The position numbers and the translations under genes are program-made. 64,000 bases of DNA, taken from the NCBI GenBank assembly GCA_020850355.1, contig JADZEX010000030.1:1-64000 (forward strand), read 5' to 3'. The stretch comes from Fimbriimonadaceae bacterium. Lineage in GTDB: Bacteria > Armatimonadota > UBA10988. The stretch's first letter is position 1; every line of letters begins with the position of its first letter. Positions 57,423-64,000 of the stretch are shown one piece after another. The notes beneath the pieces are model-generated. The model was given only the letters and a program-made list of their open reading frames with translations, made no database searches and was not told where the DNA came from.

Positions 57423-59219
57423 ATGCGAGCAACCGACTCCGGCGCCGACCAGACACTTCGCCGTACCGCCTGGCTGGCCGTGGCGGTGGCCCTCGGCATT
57501 GTCGTTCTGCGACTGCTGGCCTGGTCGCAGAGCCGCTCGCTGGCCGTCCTGGCCGACTCCATCGACCCGCTCTTCAACCTGATCGCAGCCAGCGTCACGG
57601 CGGCCGGAGTGGTCGCCGCGCGGCGGCCCGCCGACGAGGATCACCCCTTCGGGCACCGCAAGCTGGAGTTCGTGGCGGTCGGCGTGCATGGCGCGACGGT
57701 GCTCTCCGGCATCATCACGGTGGCCGTCGCGGCGGTCTGGCAGTGGGTCGCGCAGACTCCGTTGCAGGTCACCACCCCGGCGCTGCTGCTGTTTGGGGTC
57801 TCCCTGCTGCTGAACGCCTATCAGGGGCATCTGCTGCTGCACACCGGCCGGCGCTACGATTCGCCGGCGCTGCGAGCCGCTGGGCGGCACGCACGGCTGG
57901 ATGTCTGGCTCGGCGGGGCGGTCGCAGTGAACCTGCTGGCGAGCACCTCGCCGCGCTGGTGGTGGCTCGACCCGCTGGTCTCGGTGGTAGTGATCGCGGT
58001 GCTCGCGGTCGGCGCGCTACGGCTGATGCGCCGCGCGCTGCTGGGCCTCCTCGACACCGCCGCGCCGGAGGTCGTCGAGGCCGCGCAGCGGGCCATCGGC
58101 ACGGTCCAGGCGCCGGAGCTGGTCGGCTACCACGACCTGCGGATCCGCGACGCTGGCGGCGTCCACTTCGTCGACTTCCATGTGCAGTTCGCCGACGGCT
58201 GCAGCCTGGAGCGCGCCCACGAGATTGCCACCCGGATCGAGGACGCCATCGAGGATGCCGTCGGCGCGGGTGATGCCATCGCCCACTTGGAGCCAGACAC
58301 CGAGGTCCGCGCCGACCGTGCCCACGGGGCGCCGCCGCTGAGTGCCCGCGAACGCGCGCGGCGCCGCGCCGCCAACATCTCGCTGCTGGTGGCGGTGCTG
58401 CTGGTGGCGGTCAAGATGGCGGCCTGGTACGTCACCCGCTCGACGGCGGTGCTGTCGGACGCGCTGGAGAGCCTGATCAACATCGTCGCCGCCGGCTTTG
58501 CGGTGGTCAGCGTGCGACTGGCCCGTAGCGGCACCGATCCGGACCACCAGTACGGGCACCACAAAGTCGAGTTCCTGGCCGCAGCCTTCGAAGGCGTGCT
58601 GATCCAGCTCGCCGCCCTTGGCATTCTGGCGACCGCCGTGCCGCGGCTGCTGACGCCCCGGGCGGTGGGCAGCCTCGACCTGGGCCTGGCGCTGCTGGTC
58701 GCCGCGGCGCTGGTCAACGGCGTGCTGGGCTGGTACCTGATCCGCTGCGGGCGGCAGCTCAACTCGCTGACCCTGGAGGCCGACGGCCGGCATGTGCTGA
58801 GCGATGTCTACACCAGTGCGGGCGTCCTGCTCGGCCTGCTGGTGGTCGCGGCGACCGGCTGGCAACGCCTCGACCCCCTGGTGGCGTTGGTCCTGGCGCT
58901 GCTGCTCGGCCGCACCGGCGCGGCGCTGGTGCGCCGCTCGCTGAGCGGGGTGATGGACACCGTCGACCGCGATACCCTGGATCGCGCCGCGGCCGCGCTG
59001 GAGCAGTGCCTGGGCGAAGGGCCGCTGCTCAGTTGGCACAAACTCCGCCTGCGCGACGCCGGTGCGATGCGCTTCGTCGACGTCCATGTGCAGTTCCGCG
59101 AAGGGGTCAGCCTGGCGGTGGCGCACCGCGAAGGGCACCGCCTGGAGGCGGCCCTGGAGTTGGCCCTGGAGCCGGCCAGTGTGATCGTCCACGCCGAGCC
59201 GGCCAGCGCCGTGCTCTGA
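57423..59219 (+). CDS. Tandem cation-diffusion-facilitator (CDF) transporter
   Basis: 598 aa, twice the usual 290-310. Two complete CDF units are joined. The first has helices from about 15, LADSIDPLFNLIAA and the helix V H-A-R-L-D motif (RHARLDVWLGG), then a cytosolic domain ending near residue 295. The second repeats this with LSDALESLINIVAA and H-V-L-S-D (RHVLSDVYTSA), ending in a second cytosolic domain (VHVQFREGVSLAVAHR). CDF proteins export Zn, Fe, Mn or similar using H+ exchange. ATG 57423 was chosen by position; a longer frame upstream is an artefact. Confidence 0.85.
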   Translation: MRATDSGADQTLRRTAWLAVAVALGIVVLRLLAWSQSRSLAVLADSIDPLFNLIAASVTAAGVVAARRPADEDHPFGHRKLEFVAVGVHGATVLSGIITVAVAAVWQWVAQTPLQVTTPALLLFGVSLLLNAYQGHLLLHTGRRYDSPALRAAGRHARLDVWLGGAVAVNLLASTSPRWWWLDPLVSVVVIAVLAVGALRLMRRALLGLLDTAAPEVVEAAQRAIGTVQAPELVGYHDLRIRDAGGVHFVDFHVQFADGCSLERAHEIATRIEDAIEDAVGAGDAIAHLEPDTEVRADRAHGAPPLSARERARRRAANISLLVAVLLVAVKMAAWYVTRSTAVLSDALESLINIVAAGFAVVSVRLARSGTDPDHQYGHHKVEFLAAAFEGVLIQLAALGILATAVPRLLTPRAVGSLDLGLALLVAAALVNGVLGWYLIRCGRQLNSLTLEADGRHVLSDVYTSAGVLLGLLVVAATGWQRLDPLVALVLALLLGRTGAALVRRSLSGVMDTVDRDTLDRAAAALEQCLGEGPLLSWHKLRLRDAGAMRFVDVHVQFREGVSLAVAHREGHRLEAALELALEPASVIVHAEPASAVL

Positions 59220-59284
59220 CAGAAGGAACCGCCCGCGGCCACACGAACTGGCGGGGTAACGACGAGTCTGGCAGGAGGCGAGCT

Positions 59285-60460
59285 GTGGCGAAGGACACCC
59301 TCAACATCGGTCTGATCGGCTACAAGTTCATGGGCACGGCGCACTCCAACGCCTATCGCCAGGTGGCCCCGTTCATGGGTCCGGCGTTGCAGCCGGTGAT
59401 GCAGGTCCTCTGCGGCCGGGACGCCGCGGGCGTCAGCGCCGCGGCTGCCAAGATGGGCTGGCAGGAGTGCGCCACCGACTGGCGCGAGGTGATCGCTCGC
59501 GACGACATCGACCTGATCGACATCTGCACGCCCAGCGGCCCTTCGCACACCGAGATCGCCCTGGCGGCGGCCCAGGCCGGCAAGCACATCTTCTGCGAGA
59601 AGCCCCTGGCAGCCAGCCTGGACGATGCCCGCGCGATGCTGAGCGCGGTGCAGGCGGCCGGCGTGACGCACATGGTCAACTTCAACTATCGCCGCTGCCC
59701 GGCCGTGGCGCTGGCCAAGAAGATGATCGAGGCGGGCGAGCTGGGGGAGATCTACCACTGGCGCAGCGTCTACCTGCAGGACTGGATCATCGACCCCGAC
59801 TTCCCGCTGGTTTGGCGCCTCGACAAGTCGATCGCCGGGTCGGGCCCACTGGGCGACCTGGCGGCGCACAGCATCGACCTGGCGCACCACCTGGTTGGGC
59901 CGATCGCCGCGGTCAGCGGTATGGAGCAGACCTTCGTCAAGGAACGCCCGGTGGCCGAGGCGATGGGCGGGCTGCAGGCGACCGGCGGCAGCGCCCGTGT
60001 GCCGGTCACGGTCGAAGACGCCGTGGCCTTCTTGGCGCGCTTCGAGAACGGCGTCTTCGGGACGTTCGAGGCTACCCGCTTCGCCGCCGGCCGCAAGAAC
60101 TGCAACCGCTTCGAGATCAACGGCTCGAAGGGTTCGCTGGTCTGGAACATGGAGACCATGAACGAGCTGGAGTTCTACAGCCGTGCCGACGAAAAGGCCG
60201 CGGTCGGCTCGCTGGCGGGCTTCCGGCTGATCCAGGCGACCGACGGCAGCCACCCCTACGCCGGCCACTGGTGGCCGCCAGCGCACATCATCGGCTACGA
60301 GCACAGCTTCACGCACGGCGTCTACGACCTGCTCAACGCCATCGCCGCGGGGACGCCGGCGGAGCCCGACTTCCTCGACGGCGCGAAGTGCCAGGCCGTG
60401 CTGGAGGCCGTCACGCGGTCCATTGCATCGTCGGGCTGGGCCAGCGTCGAAGCGGTCTGA
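59285..60460 (+). CDS. Gfo/Idh/MocA-family oxidoreductase
   Basis: 391 aa. Rossmann motif GLIGYKFMGTAHSNAYR, DLIDICTPSGPSHTEIA, and the intact EKP in IFCEKPLAASLDDARAM. The C-terminal domain has the usual histidine block LGDLAAHSIDLAHHLVG. It would oxidise or isomerise a sugar using NAD(P). AGGAGG at 59273-59278 lies six bases before GTG 59285, fixing the start; an upstream frame is not supported. It converges with the secreted protein gene at 60518 across a strong hairpin. Confidence 0.9.
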   Translation: MAKDTLNIGLIGYKFMGTAHSNAYRQVAPFMGPALQPVMQVLCGRDAAGVSAAAAKMGWQECATDWREVIARDDIDLIDICTPSGPSHTEIALAAAQAGKHIFCEKPLAASLDDARAMLSAVQAAGVTHMVNFNYRRCPAVALAKKMIEAGELGEIYHWRSVYLQDWIIDPDFPLVWRLDKSIAGSGPLGDLAAHSIDLAHHLVGPIAAVSGMEQTFVKERPVAEAMGGLQATGGSARVPVTVEDAVAFLARFENGVFGTFEATRFAAGRKNCNRFEINGSKGSLVWNMETMNELEFYSRADEKAAVGSLAGFRLIQATDGSHPYAGHWWPPAHIIGYEHSFTHGVYDLLNAIAAGTPAEPDFLDGAKCQAVLEAVTRSIASSGWASVEAV

Positions 60461-60481
60461 CCACCGCGCTGACCAGCCAAT

Positions 60482-60513
60482 CGACCGGCCCAGGCCCGCG
60501 CCCGGGCCGGTCG
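60482..60513. terminator. Hairpin between convergent genes
   Basis: CGACCGGCCC (60482-60491) and GGGCCGGTCG (60504-60513) form a ten-base perfect stem with a 12-base loop. No T-run, but its place between two gene ends suits a bidirectional terminator. Confidence 0.55.
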
Positions 60514-60517
60514 CGAG

Positions 60518-62818
60518 TCAGTCGGCCGGCGGCCGGCGCGCCGCGTCGCTGGTCACGAACAGCCGGTCGACCTTGGTGCCGTCCTCGCGCACGCTGAGTT
60601 CGAGCTGCACGGCGCCGGCCGGCAGGTCCAGCACCACCGGCGCCACGACCCAGGCCCAGGCCGGCTGGGTGCCCAGGGGCCAGTCGGTACGGTCCAGCAG
60701 CGGTCGCTGCGCGGTGGTCGCCGCCAGGTAGAAGCTGTCGTCGTCGGGCGTTGGGGCGAGCACCCGCGCCCACAGGTGCCAGCGGCCCGCGGCGGGCACG
60801 TCCAGCATCCAGGCGACGCTCCCGCGCCCGCCGCCCTTGCCGCCGACCGGGCCAGGCCGCCAGACGTACTGCCCACCGCCACAGGCGGGATCCGTGGCGC
60901 GCAGCATCGGCCGCCGGACCGCTCCGGCCTCAGCTTCCCAGACGGTCCCCGCAGGAGTCACGGCGAACGGTCGCAGGTTGGCCAACTCCTGGGCCGCCGC
61001 CCGCACCGGCGGCAGGTCGGCCAACAGCGGACCAGCCAGGTCGCGACTCTCAACCTCGAGCGGCACCCGGCAGGGCTCGGGTTGCAGCGTGGCGAGGTTC
61101 CAGGGCGCCGCCGCCGCCAACGCCAGCGGACCGTCGAGGCCGGCCGCCTGCGCTTGCACTCCGCCCGGCCCGGCCTGCACCTGGTGCAGCGCCGCCGCGA
61201 ACTGCTGCCGAAAGGCGGCCACGCCGGCGGTGTCCAGCCCGCTGCCGACGCGGACCCACAGCAGCGCGCCGGGGTCACTGCCGGGTGTCGCCGGCGGCGC
61301 GGCCTGGTGGGTCACCGTCAGCCGCACCGCGCCGAAGTCGTTGGCATCGTCGACCAGCGCCGCCTGGGCCGGGCGACCGTCCCGGGTGGTGGCCCAAAGC
61401 ACGCGGATCCCGGCTACGGCGGTGCCGCGCCGGACCACCAGCGCCTGCCCCGACGCCAGCGGCAGCTCCTGCGCCTGGCCGTCGCGCAGCGTCACCTCAC
61501 GGTCGCCGACCCAGACCTGGTCCAGCGCCCGCGGCAAGACGAAGTGCGACTCCAGCGTCTGGGTCTCGGCCGGTAGATCCCGCGGCCGGTAGACCACCAG
61601 CGCCAGCACGTCGCGGCGCTCCTGCGCCGCCGCCCAGAACGGCCGCAGGTGCAGCGTCTTCTGGTGCGGCCCGGCGGCAATCTTGAGCTTGCCGTAGGGA
61701 TCATGCCGGCCATCGGGGATGAAGTAGCCGCGCACCCCGGTCCGGGGACCGGCGAAGTCAAGGCTCAACGGAATGTCCATGTTCCCGTAGTTGGCGCCGG
61801 CCGACGAGAGGCAGATGTCGGGCGTCAGGTAGTTGGCCATCGACTCCGCCGCGCCGTCGCCCCAGCGCTGCCGCACGTACCGGGGTAGCTTCGTACGGCA
61901 CTCGGTCAAGAGGCTCGAGTCGGGGTGCCACGCGGCCAGCAATGGGGCGGTCAGGCCGGCACTCCGCGGCGCCTGCGGCAGCGGCAGCCAGCCCTCGGCG
62001 TACAGGAAGTTGTCGAGCATGCCGAGCCCGCGGAGGTAGTCGTAGTCGCGGCTACGGGCCCCGGCCAACTTCTCGGCCGGCAGCCACCAGTTGGCGGCCA
62101 GAGTCCGCCAGAAGAGCCCAAGCAACGCGCGCGCCGCCTGCTTGCCGGCCGGTCGCTGACCGAATCGCTCGAGCAGCACCAGGTCTTCCAGGTCGACGCC
62201 GGTGTAGGTCGGGCTGTTGTACTCGCTGACCCCCACCTCGGCGATGGTGGCGGTGATCTCATCGAGCCGCGCATAGCCCTCGGCGGTGGCCGCCGCGTCA
62301 CCGAGTTGTTCGCCCAGCAAGATCAGGTTGCTGGCGTTCATCAGCGCGATGTTGGTGTAGGTCGGCTGGACCCGGTGCAGCGTGCAGCCGCTGATGCTCC
62401 GCCGGAGGAGGTCTTCCAGCAGCTCCCGCGCCCGTGCGCTGAGGCGGTCGCGGTGGCGGATCCAGACCACCGTGCCGTTTTGCATGCAGAACTCGACCGA
62501 GTTGAGATCGGTCACGGCGTCATCGCGCAGGTACCAGGTGAAATTGCCGAGGGTCGGGCTGTCGGCCGTCCGGTCCTGCTCGGCCGCGGCGACCTGGAAG
62601 AGCCGCTCGCAGCGATCGAGGTTGGTGTTGGCTTCGCAGTAGATCAGTGCCGCCGCGAAGAGGTCGCGGGTGCTGTTCTCGACAGGTGGCTCGACCTGCA
62701 CCCTCGTCCAGAGCCGTTCCTGCGCGGCGGCCAGTTCTTGCCAGCGGGCCGGTGGGTCGGTCAAGGCCGCCCCGGCGCCGCTGGCGGCCAGGGTCACGGT
62801 CAGCAGCAGCCAGCGCAT
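60518..62818 (-). CDS. Large secreted protein, alpha-helical, unrecognised family
   Basis: 766 aa with a signal peptide (MRWLLLTVTLAASGAGA). The first 330 residues are helical with paired repeats (LFAAALIYCEANTNLDRCER, YTNIALMNASNLILLGEQLG), as in alpha/alpha-toroid polysaccharide lyases. The middle has ANYGNMDIPLSLDF; the end (about 640-760) looks like a carbohydrate-binding beta-sandwich (WHLWARVLAPTPDDDSFYLA). No catalytic motif is certain. Start at 62818 from the signal peptide and GGAG; a longer frame has no ribosome site. It follows the sulfatase by 11 bases and is probably part of a sulfated-glycan unit. Confidence 0.6.
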   Translation of the reverse strand: MRWLLLTVTLAASGAGAALTDPPARWQELAAAQERLWTRVQVEPPVENSTRDLFAAALIYCEANTNLDRCERLFQVAAAEQDRTADSPTLGNFTWYLRDDAVTDLNSVEFCMQNGTVVWIRHRDRLSARARELLEDLLRRSISGCTLHRVQPTYTNIALMNASNLILLGEQLGDAAATAEGYARLDEITATIAEVGVSEYNSPTYTGVDLEDLVLLERFGQRPAGKQAARALLGLFWRTLAANWWLPAEKLAGARSRDYDYLRGLGMLDNFLYAEGWLPLPQAPRSAGLTAPLLAAWHPDSSLLTECRTKLPRYVRQRWGDGAAESMANYLTPDICLSSAGANYGNMDIPLSLDFAGPRTGVRGYFIPDGRHDPYGKLKIAAGPHQKTLHLRPFWAAAQERRDVLALVVYRPRDLPAETQTLESHFVLPRALDQVWVGDREVTLRDGQAQELPLASGQALVVRRGTAVAGIRVLWATTRDGRPAQAALVDDANDFGAVRLTVTHQAAPPATPGSDPGALLWVRVGSGLDTAGVAAFRQQFAAALHQVQAGPGGVQAQAAGLDGPLALAAAAPWNLATLQPEPCRVPLEVESRDLAGPLLADLPPVRAAAQELANLRPFAVTPAGTVWEAEAGAVRRPMLRATDPACGGGQYVWRPGPVGGKGGGRGSVAWMLDVPAAGRWHLWARVLAPTPDDDSFYLAATTAQRPLLDRTDWPLGTQPAWAWVVAPVVLDLPAGAVQLELSVREDGTKVDRLFVTSDAARRPPAD

Positions 62819-62829
62819 CGCGGTCTCCG

Positions 62830-64000
62830 TCAGGTCAGGTCGGGATCGTCGCTGGCGCGCCGCAGGGCGGTCAACCGCTCGCGGAGCTCGGCGACGACCG
62901 GCTGGTGGGCCGGCGAGTCGATCAGGTTGCGGGTCTCGTGCGGGTCTTCCTGGAGGTCCAGCAGTTCCCACTCCTGGGGCTCGTCGAAGTAGTGGATCAG
63001 CTTGTACCGCTCACCGCGCACGCCGCGGTTCTTGCGGACGCTGTGGGCCCCGGGGAACTCGTAATACTCGTACAGGAAGTCGCGCCGCCAGTCGGCCGGG
63101 GTCGGGCCTGTCAGCAGTGGCACCAGGCTGCGCCCATGCTGGCGCGGCAGCGGCGGTGCACCGGCCAGGTCCAGCAGCGTCGGCGCCAGGTCGAGGTGGG
63201 TCGCCAGCGCGGTCGGGCGCTGCCCCGCGGCAATCCGGCGCGGGTAGCGCACCAGCAGCGGCACGCGCAGCGACGGTTCGTACATCAGCCGCTTGTCGAA
63301 CCAGCGGTACTCGCCGTTGAAGAAGCCGTTGTCCGAGGAGTAGACGCAGCAGGTGTCGTCGGTCAGACCAAGTTCGTCGAGGGCCCCCAACACCCGGCCG
63401 ACGTTGTCGTCGACACCGCACAGGCAGCGGTAGTAGCGGCGCATGAAGTCGTCGTAGTCACGGAAGTCCTCAAAGTCGCCGATCCGCATGTCGACTTGTT
63501 GCACGGCGCGGGGCTTGCCGCTGAGGTCGGCGTCGAAGGTCGGCGGACGCGGGAAGGTGACGTCGCGGTAGCGCGCTTCGTAGCGCGGTGCGCACTGCCA
63601 GCTGCGGTGGGGCGACTTGAACCACAGCAGCAGGCAGAACGGCTGGCGATGGTCGCGCTTCAGGAACGAGATGGCATGGTCGGTCAGGATGTCGTCCATG
63701 TAGCCGTCGTAGCGCCGGTCGGGCTCCTGGTTCTCGGCGATCGGTGGGTTGAAGTAGGCTCCTTGTCCACGGAAGCCGAAGTAGTAATCCCAGGTCCGAC
63801 CGCGCCCGAAACCGGGCGAGTGCCACTTGCCGATGAAGGCGGTCTCGTAGCCGTCGCGCCGCAGGACCTCGGGGAAGATCACTTGCTCCGGCGGCAGGCC
63901 GTTCTTCTGATCGTTCGTCCGCACGCCGTGGCTGTGGCTGTAGAGGCCGGTCAAGTTGCAGGCCCGGCTCGGCCCACAGAGTGAGTTGGTGACGAACATC
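62830..64000 (-). CDS. Sulfatase (type I, formylglycine), N terminus off window
   Basis: 389 aa of a sulfatase/alkaline phosphatase-type hydrolase. NSLCGPSRACNLTGLYSHSHG carries C-G-P-S-R, in which the Cys is converted to formylglycine. SSDNGFFNGEYRWFDKRLMY has the metal-site D-N and lysine block of the C-terminal part. The usual N-terminal 50-80 residues with the first metal-binding aspartates lie past the right edge, so the ATG at 63999 is not the true start. It is co-directional with the gene at 60518. Predicted to remove sulfate from polysaccharides. Confidence 0.9.
   Translation of the reverse strand, partial: MFVTNSLCGPSRACNLTGLYSHSHGVRTNDQKNGLPPEQVIFPEVLRRDGYETAFIGKWHSPGFGRGRTWDYYFGFRGQGAYFNPPIAENQEPDRRYDGYMDDILTDHAISFLKRDHRQPFCLLLWFKSPHRSWQCAPRYEARYRDVTFPRPPTFDADLSGKPRAVQQVDMRIGDFEDFRDYDDFMRRYYRCLCGVDDNVGRVLGALDELGLTDDTCCVYSSDNGFFNGEYRWFDKRLMYEPSLRVPLLVRYPRRIAAGQRPTALATHLDLAPTLLDLAGAPPLPRQHGRSLVPLLTGPTPADWRRDFLYEYYEFPGAHSVRKNRGVRGERYKLIHYFDEPQEWELLDLQEDPHETRNLIDSPAHQPVVAELRERLTALRRASDDPDLT

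Noticed and set aside
63950-63999. ATG at 63999 as true sulfatase start
   Set aside because: The formylglycine motif would lie only about eight residues in, whereas the family has it after 50-80 residues; the gene runs off the edge.

Overview
This is a 64 kb high-GC (about 70% by eye) bacterial chromosome segment, densely packed, with Shine-Dalgarno starts and many ATGA/TGATG overlaps. No rRNA, tRNA, insertion sequence, integrase or CRISPR array was seen. The best guess for the host is Armatimonadota. The pseudopilin at 26153-26863 carries the [12 protein letters not shown] tail typical of Armatimonadota and some Planctomycetota-like phyla. There is a SigH-type sigma factor of the Firmicutes kind, and a large secretome of mosaic glycan-degrading proteins. 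The phylum call is an inference.

Layout. 1-7.7 kb: a repeat-bearing lipoprotein (running off the left edge), a sialate-O-acetylesterase-like protein, and three secreted proteins (DUF3604/PHP with propeller, a beta-sandwich protein, a glycosidase-like protein). 7.7-18.3 kb: M14 peptidase, clan GH-A hydrolase, a 1532-residue heparinase-like mosaic lyase and a sialidase. 18.3-27.9 kb: PrmA, SigH, a Cys-rich protein, a PL11 rhamnogalacturonan lyase plus a free-standing copy of its N-terminal module, a NamZ-like muramidase, a pseudopilin and a sugar isomerase. 28-36.6 kb: a respiratory block of cbb3-type CcoN, CcoO fused to a second cytochrome c, a dihaem lipoprotein, Rieske protein, a cytochrome b, a second cytochrome b fused to two [4Fe-4S] sites, an MvhD-like protein and five small membrane proteins. 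36.6-45.4 kb (minus strand): an eight-gene operon of acyl-CoA ligase, GNAT, FHA, an extended MraY, MurG, AmgK-like kinase, FemAB-like transferase and MurU-like uridylyltransferase. 45.4-49 kb: a second heparinase-like protein. 49.1-51.8 kb: feoA-feoB plus a small Cys protein. 52-64 kb: sugar isomerase, thioesterase, two SPFH proteins, two Gfo/Idh/MocA proteins, a DUF4432 protein, a doubled cation-diffusion transporter, an unrecognised secreted protein and a partial sulfatase.

How it fits together. The secreted enzymes look like equipment for attacking complex acidic polysaccharides (pectin, sialylated and sulfated glycans), and the cytosolic isomerases and oxidoreductases would process the sugars. 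NamZ, AmgK and MurU suggest MurNAc recovery feeding MraY/MurG. The most unusual part is the respiratory block. Its Rieske-partner cytochrome b keeps both haem bL histidines but lacks both haem bH histidines (R113, and Y221/F222). The neighbouring cytochrome b keeps all four and adds ferredoxin-type clusters and an MvhD-like partner. This looks like a quinone-linked complex wired to a cytosolic low-potential carrier.
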